Position numbers and translations under genes: made by a program
Part shown: positions 1 through 8,198 of the stretch, piece by piece
Layout: every line of letters starts with the position of its first letter
Numbering within the stretch: the stretch's first letter is position 1
The notes under the pieces: model-generated
Database searches by the model: none
Told to the model about the DNA's origin: nothing
The model's input: only the letters and a program-made list of their open reading frames with translations
Source: Candidatus Leptofilum gracile
GTDB taxonomy: Bacteria > Chloroflexota > Anaerolineae > Promineifilales > Promineifilaceae
Direction: 5' to 3'
Length of the DNA: 27,202 nucleotides
Assembly (NCBI GenBank): GCA_016713825.1
Contig: JADJOJ010000002.1
Location: 1-27,202 of the forward strand

Positions 1-1
1 C

Positions 2-253
2 CAGGAGGATGGTTTTGTGGCCCGGTGCATGCATTTGAGCGAAATTGCAGCGGGGATTGGGGAGGAACGGCTGAATTTTGCCGCCGGTCAGCAAATCGGC
101 CTTGTTGGCAATACGGGGTCGCCCGCCTCCGTGCGCAGCGAAAGCGAAGACGCCCATCTTCATTTTGAGCTGTGGCGCGACGATTTTTACCTGGGCCAAT
201 TCCTGCGCCCCATCGAAACCCGCGAACTCCTTGAGCAATTATTTGGCGGCTAA
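2..253 (+). CDS. M23-family (LytM-type) metallopeptidase, C-terminal fragment
   Basis: The frame is open from the left edge of the window to a TAA, so only the last ~83 residues are present and the true start lies outside. The fragment reads as the end of an M23 peptidase domain: a CMHLSEI segment, then GQQIGLVGNTGSPAS, then HLHFELW. In this family the HxH of the HLHFE motif supplies a zinc ligand and a catalytic His, and the G-x-(V/T)-G-N-T-G turn precedes it. M23 enzymes cut peptide cross-links in murein or act as degenerate scaffolds. The upstream HxxxD zinc motif that would separate active from inactive members is outside the window. No frameshift is visible. A lipoprotein gene follows on the same strand after about 160 bases. 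Confidence 0.75.
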   Translation, partial: QEDGFVARCMHLSEIAAGIGEERLNFAAGQQIGLVGNTGSPASVRSESEDAHLHFELWRDDFYLGQFLRPIETRELLEQLFGG

Positions 254-266
254 AATTACAAGGATA

Positions 267-334
267 GGACGCGGACGAGCGCGGGTGAGCGCGGAAAGAT
301 GCTTTAATTCGATTGTCCGCGCTCGTTCGCGTCC
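267..334. repeat. Long intergenic inverted repeat
   Basis: An 18-base arm at 267-284 (GGACGCGGACGAGCGCGG) pairs with 317-334 at 17 of 18 positions, around a 32-base loop. It lies between the peptidase stop and the lipoprotein start. There is no T-run behind it, so it is not a standard intrinsic terminator. It looks like a REP/MITE-type dispersed palindrome. Confidence 0.6.
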
Positions 335-417
335 CATTTCATGCTGGCTGATACCGTATGGCTGAAGTGGCGAACGTGCCAATTTTGGGTTTGGGTATAT
401 ACTCCTTGCCGCCTGTT

Positions 418-1408
418 ATGCGTAAGTTGATGCTGTGTTTGCTGCTGGTTGGCTGGCTGCTCGCGGGGTGCCAGTTGGATGATGGGGAGATGGCGCTGAC
501 GGAAACGGCCGTACCCAGCCCCACGCCCTCAATTGGGGTTGCCTTTGCCACCCGCGCCGCCCCGACGGTGGCCGTGCTGCAAACCACCCCGACGCCGCTG
601 CCCACCCTACCGCCACGCCAACCCCACGCTCATCATCTACCCGATTGAATCGGGCGATACGCTGCTGGGCATCGCCATTCAACGGGGCACCACGGTGGAG
701 GAGATTTTGGCGCTCAATCCGGGCATCGTGCCAGAGAATTTACAGATTGGGCAGCCGGTGATCTTGCCGCCGCCGCCCACCGTGAATCCGCTGCTGGCAC
801 CGGGAACGGCCGTTCCCATCCAGGTGATCGTCAGCAAAATTCACGCCTACCAGACGCCCGTGGGCAGCCTCTGGCTGCTGGGCGAGGTGACCAATGCGGG
901 GGAAACGGCCGTGGAAAACATTCAGGTGGAGATTGGGCTGCTGGGGGCAGACGGCCGTTTGCTGGGCAGCGTGCAGGCGTGGGTGGCCACAGCCATCATC
1001 CAACCGGGCGAGCGCGGCCCGTTTGGGGCGCTGCTCAACGAGCCGCCCAGCGAGTTTGCCGCAGGCAATGCCCAGCCGAGCGTGGCGGTTATTGGCGGGC
1101 AGTCGGTGGTGGGCGCTGGGCAACCGCACGCTGGCCCTGACGGTGCCGGACGTCACGTTAACCACCAGCAACGACAGCGTTTCCCTGAGTGGCACGGTGG
1201 TGAATGCGGGCGAAACGGCCGTCACCCAAATCCAGCTCACCGCCACCTTTATGATGCCCAGGGCAACGTCACCGGCTACCAGCAGCAAGTTTTGGCAGAG
1301 GAATGGGCGTGGGGGCGGAACTGGCCGTTCCAGCCGGAATCCGCCCCACCCGGCGGCGCCACCGTCGCCTACACCCTGCACGCCGAAGCCCAAACCCTTA
1401 ACAATTAA
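418..1408 (+). CDS. LysM-domain lipoprotein (frameshifted)
   Basis: I chose ATG 418 because it opens a lipoprotein signal: MRKLMLCLLLVGWLLAGC, with lipobox LLAGC and a Cys at residue 18. A Thr/Pro-rich linker follows (TPTPLPTLPP), then a LysM domain with YPIESGDTLLGIAIQRGTTV and the LNPGIVPENLQIGQPV half, which binds glycan chains of peptidoglycan. The rest resembles FxLYD/CARDB-like beta domains (WLLGEVTNAGETAVENIQVEI, and a second SLSGTVVNAGETAVTQIQL). The coding sequence changes frame near 605-640, 1105-1150 and 1240-1260. The protein sense on both sides is continuous, so these are probably sequencing errors. Expected product is about 330 residues, anchored outside the membrane. Three copies of the ACGGCCGT palindrome encode ETAV here. 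The upstream neighbour is also a cell-wall protein. Confidence 0.75.
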
Positions 1409-1423
1409 CCATTGTCACTATTC

Positions 1424-1487
1424 AGACCTGACAGGTTTGTACCAGACTGTAGAATTGCCCAACACTTGGCTAAAACCTGTCAGGTCT
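1424..1487. repeat. Perfect 15-bp inverted repeat with self-palindromic arms
   Basis: AGACCTGACAGGTTT at 1424-1438 is perfectly complementary to 1473-1487, with a 34-base loop. Each arm also contains its own near-palindrome, ACCTG-A-CAGGT. It fills the gap between the LysM lipoprotein and the acyltransferase. No T-run follows. It is most like a dispersed REP-type element, though a regulatory operator pair cannot be excluded. Confidence 0.65.
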
Positions 1488-1548
1488 TGAGAGGCTGTAT
1501 AGTTTTACTAACCATTTACAATTCACCATTAACCATTATCATTCTGCC

Positions 1549-2258
1549 ATGTTTCGATACCATCTCATCCGTGCAGCCATGCACATCACGTTCCATTTTG
1601 CTCACTCGCCTGGTCGTCGTAGGCCGCGAAAATATTCCCACCCACGGGCCGTACATCGTTACCCTCAACCACACCAGCGTGGCAGACACGCCCCTGCTGC
1701 TGATGGGCTTCCCTGGTGGAGTGGGCCTTTTTGCCGGGGAAAAGTGGCGGCATCACCCCATCTACGGGCCGATCATGGCCTGGCTGGGGCGATTTACATC
1801 AATCGCGGCGAGGTGGACCGCCAGGGGCTGCGCGACGCGCTGGCGGCGATTGAGCGGGGGGTGGTGTTTGGCCTGGCCCCAGAAGGCAGCCGCAGCAAAA
1901 CCGGCCAGATGCAAGAAGCCAAAGTCGGTGCAGCTTACCTGGCCAATCGGGCCAACATACCGATTTTGCCGGTGGGGTTTGAAAACAACGACCAGCTTTT
2001 GCCAATTTCAAGCAGCTGCGCTCTACGCGCTCCGTTTTGCGCATTGGCGAGCCTTATTTGCTGCCAGAAATCGGCCGTCGGGCCAAAGGGGCCGATTTGG
2101 CGGCGTTCACCCATCTCATTATGGTGAAAATTGCCGCCCTGCTGCCCCCGCGCTACTGGGGCATCTATGCCGATAGCCCGGCGTTGCAAGCCCTTTTTGT
2201 GGGGGATGATCCGTGGCCTGCGTGCCAAACGGCCGTTCAGCAGCCGCCCGGTGCGTAA
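1549..2258 (+). CDS. 1-acylglycerol-3-phosphate acyltransferase-like (PlsC family), frameshifted
   Basis: The reading frame must be followed through three frames, switching near 1600, 1795 and 2000-2037. The reconstructed protein (~236 residues, normal for PlsC) starts MFRYHLIRAAM. It has a hydrophobic, Arg-containing entry (LLTRLVVVGRENIP), acyltransferase motif I NHTSVAD at 1667-1687 (the His-Asp catalytic pair), and the motif III-like FGLAPEGSRSKTG with EGSRS at 1882-1896. It ends with IPILPVGFEN and IGEPYLLPE. The family acylates lysophosphatidate at the membrane face, making phosphatidate for phospholipid synthesis. Members of this superfamily also act on other glycerolipids, so the acceptor is not certain. 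No good ribosome-binding site precedes ATG 1549. Confidence 0.75.
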
Positions 2259-2267
2259 ACGTTAATT

Positions 2268-2328
2268 GGGAGACTGGAGATTGGAGACTGGAGATTTTCA
2301 ATCTCTAATCTCCAATCTCCAATCTCCC
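2268..2328. repeat. Heptad (GGAGATT/GGAGACT) hairpin array
   Basis: The left arm 2268-2296 is four tandem heptads of GGAGA(C/T)T. The right arm 2300-2328 is their complement (AATCTCC heptads). The arms match at 26 of 29 positions with a 3-base loop. A C-rich run follows. The same heptad family recurs at 8153-8197, 12208-12230 and 13292-13335, always between genes. Confidence 0.75.
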
Positions 2329-2390
2329 CTTCCCCCCCCATGACCGTGGTGTAAGTGACTTTGTAAATTGCAATCATTACACTAAACGGC

Positions 2391-3877
2391 ATGAACCAAC
2401 CCAACTCCTCCTCCGATCAATGTCCAGAATGTGGTGGCCGACTGGTGTTTGCCGCAGACGGCCGTTCCCGCCAATGTGAACGGTGCAACCACAAGCTCAG
2501 CGTGGTGCGCCAGCGCGAAACGCCCCAGGAACTGATGCGCCTACAGCAATTTTCTGTAGACGAGAGCGGCTTTGCCAACGTGCGCACCGCCGGGTACGCG
2601 AACTGCTGCGTCAGGCGCGGCGCGCCAAAGCGGGCGACAAAGACGAAGCGTTTCACTACCTCAGCTGGGTCTTGCGCACCGACTCTACGGAGCAGCAGCA
2701 GGCCCAGGCGTGGCTCTGGCTGAGCGAGGTGTACGACGACCCGGTAGACAAGCGGCACTGCCTGGAGCAGGTGCTGGCGTTTGATCCCACACACGGGGTG
2801 GCGCGGCGGGGGTTGGCGTTGCTAGACGGCCGTCTCCAGGCCCAAAACATCATCGATCCCGACACCATCAGCCAGACCGCCAGCGAAGAACCGGAGCAGA
2901 CCAGGGCTGAGCAGTTTGTCTGCCCGCAGTGCGCGGGCAAGCTGCAATTTTTGCCCGACGGCACCACGCTGCGCTGCGGCTTTTGCGGCTTTGAGCAGGC
3001 GGTGGGTCGCAATGCCAAGCGTCCTGGGCAAAGCCAGTTTGGCAAGGGCGCGTTTGAGCAGGAGTTCACCACGGCGCTGGCCCAGGCCAAGGGGCACCTG
3101 GCCCCGGTGCAGATGCGCACCTTCCAATGCCACGGCTGTGCGGTGGAGTTTGTGTTGGCACCTGAAGCGATCTCGCTGACCTGCCCCTACTGCGATTCGG
3201 TTTACGTGACGGAAACGGCCGCTGCCCAGGAGATCATGCCGCCACATGCGGTGGTGCCGTTTCGCATTTCATTGGAGCAGGCGGAAAAGGCGCTGCGGCG
3301 CTGGGTGAAAGAGGTGGGGGTGGAACGGCCGTCTTTCTCACCGATCGTGGGCATTTACCTGCCGCTGTGGACCTTTGACGTGGGCGGGGAAATTCGCTGG
3401 GGCGGCCAGGTGAAGCGGGGCGACAACTGGGTGCCCATCTCTGGCAATTACCTGGCGTTTAGCAACGACGTGCCCGTGCCCGCCAGCAAAAAGCTGAGCG
3501 GCGAGCTGACGCAGGCGTTTGCTGGCTTCGATCTGGACGGCTTGCAGGCGTACGACAGCCGCTTTTTGGCCGATTGGCCCGCCGAGCGGCACACCATCCC
3601 GCTGGCGGATGCGTCGTTGCAGGCGCGGAAGCAAACGCTCAACGAACTGCGCCGCAATCCGCACAAGCTGACCATGGAAGATGTACACAATCTCAAGCTC
3701 GGCTCGCTGGGGCTGATTGTGGAGTCGTTTAAGCTAGCGCTGCTGCCGGTCTGGCTGGCGCATTACACCGTGGATGGGCAGACGTATGACGTGCTGGTGA
3801 ATGGGCAGACGGGGGTTGTGGTGGGGAAACGGCCGTCTCGCGGCGTCCGTGGCTTTTTTGCCAAACTGTTTGGGTAG
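2391..3877 (+). CDS. Multi-zinc-ribbon protein with TPR-like segment (one frameshift)
   Basis: About 495 residues once a single shift near 2595 is bridged. There are three zinc ribbons: CPECGG...CERC at the N-terminus, CPQCAG...CGFCG at about residues 180-210, and CHGC...CPYC at about residues 245-270. Between the first two lies a helical, TPR-like stretch (YLSWVLRTDS, AWLWLSEVYDDP, CLEQVLAFDPTHGVARRGLALL). The C-terminal half carries VVPFRISLEQAEKALRRWV and IYLPLWTFDVGGEIRW. This architecture is known from uncharacterised bacterial 'zinc ribbon / TFIIB-type zinc finger' proteins. A role in nucleic-acid or protein binding is only inferred. No transmembrane segment is evident. The last codons (GFFAKLFG and stop) lie in a 100-bp segment duplicated downstream at 4189-4289. 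Confidence 0.7.
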
Positions 3878-3950
3878 AATTTAGCCACAGATTTCGCAGA
3901 TTACACAGATTTTTTTGGCTCTTCAACAAATAGTGTGCTTGACAAAAGCA
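3851..3950. repeat. Direct repeat, copy 1
   Basis: This 100-base segment begins inside the last codons of the zinc-ribbon gene and extends through the stop and the tract CCACAGATTTCGCAGATTAC. It recurs at 4189-4289 in the same orientation. The only difference I see is a T-run of seven here against eight in copy 2. Confidence 0.85.
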
Positions 3951-4188
3951 CTCGCTCTGGGCGGGTCTTCTAAATCGCGGGCTGTGGCCGGTGTCCTCAC
4001 CGTGCCACTTGTTTGGCCAGGATGAATTATGGGGTGAGCGCGAACTGTTTTGAGGGGAAACGGCCGTTTCCCTCTCAACTGATGCTAAAATGCAAAGATT
4101 CAGCAGGATAAAGTTGGCGACGCGGCGGGGACGCCGTGCCGCAGCCGGGTGAGGTTTCGCGTTTGTCGAAGACCTCGCCAGAGCAGGG
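3951..4188. other. Non-coding spacer between the two direct repeats
   Basis: No credible gene: the open frames here give low-complexity shadow translations. It contains the fullest copy of the window-wide palindrome, GGGAAACGGCCGTTTCCC at 4055-4072 (18 bp, perfect). It also has two small hairpins: CGGCG/CGCCG at 4123-4136, and GGTGAGGT/ACCTCGCC at 4148-4179 (7 of 8 pairs). Together with copy 2 it forms a 338-bp unit that looks inserted or duplicated. Confidence 0.6.
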
Positions 4189-4289
4189 GGCTTTTTTGCC
4201 AAACTGTTTGGGTAGAATTTAGCCACAGATTTCGCAGATTACACAGATTTTTTTTGGCTCTTCAACAAATAGTGTGCTTGACAAAAGCA
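4189..4289. repeat. Direct repeat, copy 2 (carries a duplicated gene end)
   Basis: Near-identical copy of 3851-3950, including the codons for GFFAKLFG and the stop of the zinc-ribbon gene but nothing of that gene upstream. It leads straight into the inverted repeat that surrounds the IS701-like element. Confidence 0.85.
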
Positions 4290-4339
4290 TTTATCAAAGA
4301 TTTCGCAGATTTAGCAGATTTTTAATCTTTTCAATCTAC

Positions 4340-4357
4340 TTTGACAATGTCACATTA
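4340..4357 (+). repeat. Left terminal inverted repeat of IS701-like element
   Basis: TTTGACAATGTCACATTA. It matches the inverted right end except at positions 2 and 3. Confidence 0.7.
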
Positions 4358-4390
4358 CACAAATGAGAGCGATTCTGATAAAAAACGCCC

Positions 4391-5829
4391 ATGATTGATA
4401 GCGAAAAAAAGATGTTACCCTCTTCGAACGATGGGGATTACCCCTCGACGAAATCAAAGAGTTAAGCGATAGATTAGCTGCCTTCTGGCGCTACTTTGGT
4501 CAATGGTCAAGAACCAAGACCAGAGATACCAGCCAGTATGGCTTTAGTTACCTGAGCGGATTGCTGCGTATGGAAACGAACCGCAATTTGCCAATATCGG
4601 GCGCAAAACCGATGTACCCACCCAGAATATGCATCATTTTATGAGCAATTCACCCTGGTCAGGGGGACATTGATGGGCAAAGTGCGCGCCGATGTCGCCG
4701 CGCAAGACGAATTCCAAAGCGGCAATATGTTGCTCCTGGATGAAAGCGCCGATGATAAGTCAGGAACGCATACGGTGGGCAGCGGTCGTCAATACAATGG
4801 GCGACGCGGCAAGGTTGACAACTGTATTGTCGGCGTCTTCCTGAGTTGTGTGGATGCCAGTTGTCAGTATCACACCTGGATTGATGGCGAACTCTTCCTG
4901 GTGGAAGATTGGTTCAGTGGTGCCTGGGCCGAACGCCGTCGCCAGGCAGGTGTGCCTGATGACCGGGAATTTCAGACCAAGCTAACACTGGGCTGGCAGA
5001 TGATCCAACGGGTGCATGCCGAAGGCTTTCCCTTTGTAGCTGTCGCTTGTGACAGCCACTATGGACGCAGCGCCTGGTTTCGTGACCAGATGAGTGCGGC
5101 CAGTCTGGAATACTACGCGGATGTGCCCGCCGACACGAAAGTCTATCTGCAACCGCCCGTGATTGGCATCCCCCAAAACAAGCGGGGGAAGAAAGCCCAT
5201 AAGCGACGTGTCCTCTCACCACGCGCCGTGCGCGCGGATAGCTTGCGGCACGACCCTGACATGATTTGGCAGGCCATCACGCTGCGTCCCAGCGAACGAG
5301 GCATGCTCCAGGCTGATTTTGCTCGCTGCCGTGTTTGGACCGTCCGTGATGACTATAGAGTGGTTGAAGAGTGGCTGCTCATTCGTCGTGATGGCCAACG
5401 CCACACCTACACCTTGAGTAATGCACCCTTGACACGCCGTTGGTCACGATGGCCCAACGCAAATCGGCTCGCTATTTCATCGAACGCAGCAATCAGGACG
5501 TGAAAACGGAGTTGGGCTGGGATGAATTTCAGGCCCTCAAGCTGCGGGCCTGGGAACATCACTTAGCCCTGACCATCCTGGCCAGCTGGTTTATCACCGA
5601 AACCCGACTGGACTGGTCCCGCCGTTTTGCCCGCGACCCTGAACTACTGGCCCATTATGAAGTCGAAGTGCTACCTGCATTGTCGATGGCTAATGTGCGT
5701 GCCATGCTCACGGCCGCCATGCCGTTGCCACAAATGTCGCCGGAGGAGGCTACTTATTTAGTTGTTAAACATCTTGATAATCGGACGCGATCCCGCAAAT
5801 CTCGCTTGCGAAGCGGCTCAAGTCCTTAA
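4391..5829 (+). CDS. IS701-family-like DDE transposase (frameshifted)
   Basis: ATG 4391 gives MIDSEKK, then shifts at an A7 run into DVTLFERWGLPLDEIKELS. Further shifts lie near 4590-4600, at a G5 run near 4662, and near 5430. The catalytic acidic residues are visible: LLLDESADDKSG (first Asp), VACDSHYGR (second Asp) and YFIERSNQDVKTELGWDEF (Glu). The NMHHFMSNSPWSG and RADVAAQDEF segments are typical of the family. Restored length is about 480 residues, close to full size. Shifts at homopolymers could be read errors, so the element may be active. Otherwise it is a decayed copy. Cut-and-paste transposition is expected from the family. Confidence 0.8.
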
Positions 5830-5844
5830 TGTGACATTGTCGTA
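5827..5844 (-). repeat. Right terminal inverted repeat of IS701-like element
   Basis: The inner 15 bases (5827-5841) are the exact complement of the left end. The transposase stop codon TAA (5827-5829) lies inside the repeat. Confidence 0.7.
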
Positions 5845-5941
5845 CTACGAAATCTTTGATTCTTAATCTTGACAGCACACTAATTGGTGTTGACCCATTA
5901 TTTTTACCTCGTTCCATGCTCGGCGGGGGAACGAGAGTAAG

Positions 5942-7593
5942 TCAGGGGAGTTGGCTGGCGATTTTGGCCCAGCGGAACGCTGCGATCTGGTCGGGTTGGT
6001 CGAAGAAATATTCTTCCAGGTACGGTTCAATCTCTAGCTGCCAGATGTCGGGGAGCTGCTCACGCAAGTTTTCTTCCAGAAAGAAAGTGATGCCAACAAA
6101 ATAGTGCGGGTCGGCGATTTGGCGGTTGAGGCGCTGGAGCAGCTTGATGAGCGGCTCGGCGTCGTAGGCGTGAGACGCTTGGAACTGGCGCAGGACGTTG
6201 TAGTTGGGCGGCAGATGGATGAAGGCAAAGCGGCGGCGCAGGGCATGGTCTACCAGGGCGATGGAGCGATCGGCGGTGTTCATCGTGCCAATGAGGCGCA
6301 CGTTGGCCGGAATCTGGAAGCTGCCGCCGCTGGCTAGCGGAATCGAAGCATCGCGGTACTCCAGCAGCACCATCAGTTCGCCAAAAACGGCCGCTAAATT
6401 GGCCCGGTTAATCTCATCAATAATCAACACACAGACGCCGTCGTGCTGGCTGGCGCGCTGGCAAAAGTCCAAAAAGCGGCCGGGGACCAGGCTGTAGTGC
6501 AGGGTGCCGGATTCGTCGGTAAACGGCCGTATCCCTTGCACAAAATCTTCGTAGGCATAGGCGGGATGAAACTGCACCATCTCCCAGAAGCCATCTTGCG
6601 CCTGGGTGAGGTGCTGGGCCAGCTTCTGCGCCAGAAACGTTTTACCGGTGCCGGGTGGGCCGTACAAAATGGCTTGCCCTTTGCGCCCGATTGCGCGTAG
6701 CCAGCGATCGAGATCGTCTTGGGGCAGGCCGGTGTCGCGGGCGCATTGGTCGAGCGGGTACGGGTCGGGGGTGGTTTTATAGGCGGGGGGCGGTTCTTGG
6801 AAAACGGCCGTTCCCATCGCCGTAGGCGCATACCGGATGGAGCTGGCGAGGGCGGGCGGCACGTCCAGCTCGATTTGCCCCTTGTCGTCTAATCGCCCGG
6901 TTTGGTGCTTGCTAATTTGCTCGCAGACCCAGATGAGGCTTTGCACGTCTACCATGTTCCGCACGCCGTAATCGGCCAGCGACTCGAAGAGCGCTTTGGC
7001 CTGCTCGCGCAGCAGGGCGTAGCTGCTGGCGGACGGTTCCAGGGTGATGAACAGCTTGGTTTGGGGAATTTTGGGGTTGCTTTCGTCATCTGGCTGGATG
7101 AATTTGAGGAACCAGCGGGCGGTGCGCGGCTTCACCAGCATCTCAGTTTGCGGGTGGCAGATGAACAAAAAGTAGGTGGGCAGCGGCCATTTGTTGGGCA
7201 GGCCGCTGGCGCTGAGGTAGTCGGAGAAGGTTTGCAGGCGGTCGGGGGCGGGGCGGTCGCCGTAGAGCAGGTTGCGCAGCTGGGTGCAGAAGGCGGGTTT
7301 GTCGAGATCGGGGTGGGTGAGAACGGCCGTATCCCCGAAGACGGCACCGAGCGCCACAGCAAATTGTTGTCTTGCGCCAGCCGGTTCAGCCTGTCTAGAA
7401 ACGTGTCGTAGGCTCCTTCGGCCAGCAATTGGTCCAGGGCCGCCTGGCTGAGCCAGTTTTGCGCCTTGGCGATGGTGGCTTGCTTGTAAGAAATCTCGTC
7501 CGCCATGAAGTCGGGATGGGCAAAACTTTCCCATTCCGGGTACCGCTGCCGCACGAGCTGAATCAGTTCTTGAACCTGCCAATTGGGGAGCAT
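5942..7593 (-). CDS. McrB-like AAA+ NTPase (one frameshift)
   Basis: About 550 residues after bridging a shift near 7355. The true N-terminus, MLPNWQVQELIQLVRQRYPEW, starts at ATG 7593 with GGAGA just upstream. The C-terminal AAA+ module has Walker A GPPGTGKT (6638-6661), Walker B VLIIDEINRAN, the McrB signature GTMNTADRS, and the arginine-containing DHALRRRFAF. In McrBC, McrB is the GTP-driven DNA translocase that recognises modified cytosine through its N-terminal domain and works with the McrC nuclease. The N-terminal region here (about residues 1-230) resembles no reader domain I can name. No McrC is encoded in the window. The stop is only 98 bases from the IS701-like element, where a downstream partner gene would sit. 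It could also be a McrB-type ATPase of another defence or housekeeping system. Confidence 0.8.
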
Positions 7594-7606
7594 CAGTCTC
7601 CGTTTA

Positions 7607-7637
7607 GATTACAAAAGTCTTGGAGACTTTTGTAATC
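7607..7637. repeat. Perfect 13-bp hairpin between GNAT gene and mcrB-like gene
   Basis: GATTACAAAAGTC (7607-7619) pairs perfectly with 7625-7637 around a 5-base loop. It sits in the 76-base gap between the two minus-strand genes. No U-run follows on the minus strand, so terminator function is doubtful. It could be a REP-like element or an RNA processing site. Confidence 0.6.
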
Positions 7638-7669
7638 TCTTGCCGAAGTTATGTAAATCTTTCGCTAGT

Positions 7670-8119
7670 TTAATCGGGAGCGGGCAGGGACGCAAGCTGC
7701 ATTTTGTATTTGTATTCTTCTTCGGCAACCACCTGCAAGCCGAGCCGTTTATACAGCTTTTGCGCTTCGGGGTTGGTTTTGAGGACGTGGAGGGTGACGG
7801 TTTTACCGGTTTGCTGGGCGTGGTGGATGAGGTTTTGCAGAACGGCCGTTCCCCACCCGCGCCCCTGAAATTCAGGCAAAATCGAAATGAGCGCCACGTA
7901 TAATTCATCTTCCTCTTCGCTTACAGAAAGGGTGCCGACGTTCTGGCCTTGCCACTGCAAAACCTGCCGTTTGGCCGGGTCAAACTTTTGCCGGAAGTAA
8001 TCTTGCTGCCACGCCTCATCCCAGCCCCACAGCCGCGCCACAGATTCCTTCATCGCTGCCCTGTGCAACGCATAAAGAAAACCATAATCGTCTGGCGTGG
8101 CGTGGCGTCTGGTTAACAC
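7670..8119 (-). CDS. GNAT-family N-acetyltransferase
   Basis: An intact 149-residue frame, normal size for a single GNAT domain. It starts at GTG 8119 (MLTRRHATPDDYGFLYALHR), which fits the usual beta1-alpha1 opening of the fold. The acetyl-CoA-binding motif A is clear: LISILPEFQGRGWGTAVLQ, with the Q/R-x-x-G-x-G/A pattern in QGRGWG. Then come VTLHVLKTNPEAQKLYKRLGL and a short tail. Such enzymes move acetyl from acetyl-CoA to an amine on a small molecule, antibiotic or protein. The substrate cannot be told from sequence. It lies upstream of the mcrB-like gene on the same strand, and is separated from the SBP/VWA gene by a heptad hairpin. One ACGGCCGT copy lies within motif A's helix (GTAVLQ). 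Confidence 0.85.
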   Translation of the reverse strand: MLTRRHATPDDYGFLYALHRAAMKESVARLWGWDEAWQQDYFRQKFDPAKRQVLQWQGQNVGTLSVSEEEDELYVALISILPEFQGRGWGTAVLQNLIHHAQQTGKTVTLHVLKTNPEAQKLYKRLGLQVVAEEEYKYKMQLASLPAPD

Positions 8120-8152
8120 GGTATTTTAGGAATGAAGATTTAGTAATTTGGG

Positions 8153-8197
8153 GAGATTGGAGATTGGAGATCAGAGATTACTCCAATCTCCAATCTC
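8153..8197. repeat. Heptad (GGAGATT) hairpin
   Basis: GAGATTGGAGATTGGAG at 8153-8169 is perfectly complementary to 8181-8197 with an 11-base loop. It begins 33 bases upstream of the GNAT start and ends at the stop of the SBP/VWA gene. It is the same heptad family as 2268-2328. Confidence 0.75.
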
Positions 8198-8198
8198 A

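Larger units (their letters stand above)
4340..5844 (+). mobile_element. IS701-family-like insertion sequence (IS4 superfamily)
   Basis: Terminal inverted repeats: 4343-4357 (GACAATGTCACATTA) is perfectly complementary to 5827-5841. Extending to 18 bases at each end gives two mismatches. The tetranucleotide CTAC flanks the element at 4336-4339 and 5845-5848, a plausible 4-bp target duplication; IS701 members are known for 4-bp duplications. The 1505-bp length and a single DDE transposase fit the family. The window-wide octamer ACGGCCGT is absent from the element, which fits recent arrival. Confidence 0.75.
4262..5893. repeat. Older imperfect inverted repeat enclosing the IS701-like element
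   Basis: 4262-4305 (TCAACAAATAGTGTGCTTGA onward, ending TCAAAGATTTCG) pairs imperfectly with 5849-5893, by eye about three quarters identical. The two arms lie just outside the insertion sequence. Removing it leaves a roughly 120-bp palindromic element, so the IS seems to have landed in the loop of an earlier MITE-like hairpin. Confidence 0.55.

Noticed and set aside
740..1393. A 217-residue minus-strand open frame opposite the LysM lipoprotein
   Set aside because: It is the shadow of a gene with a clear signal peptide and LysM domain. Composition is typical of antisense translation in GC-rich DNA.
418..1408. Programmed ribosomal frameshifting
   Set aside because: Shifts affect most genes, fall at ordinary homopolymers and lack conserved slippery sites or downstream structures. 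Read error explains them better.
2268..2328. Possible CRISPR array from the tandem short repeats
   Set aside because: Units are seven bases with no spacers and no cas genes; they are hairpin-forming heptads.
7607..7637. Intrinsic terminator of the GNAT gene
   Set aside because: The hairpin is strong but no U-run follows on the minus strand, so it is listed as a repeat only.
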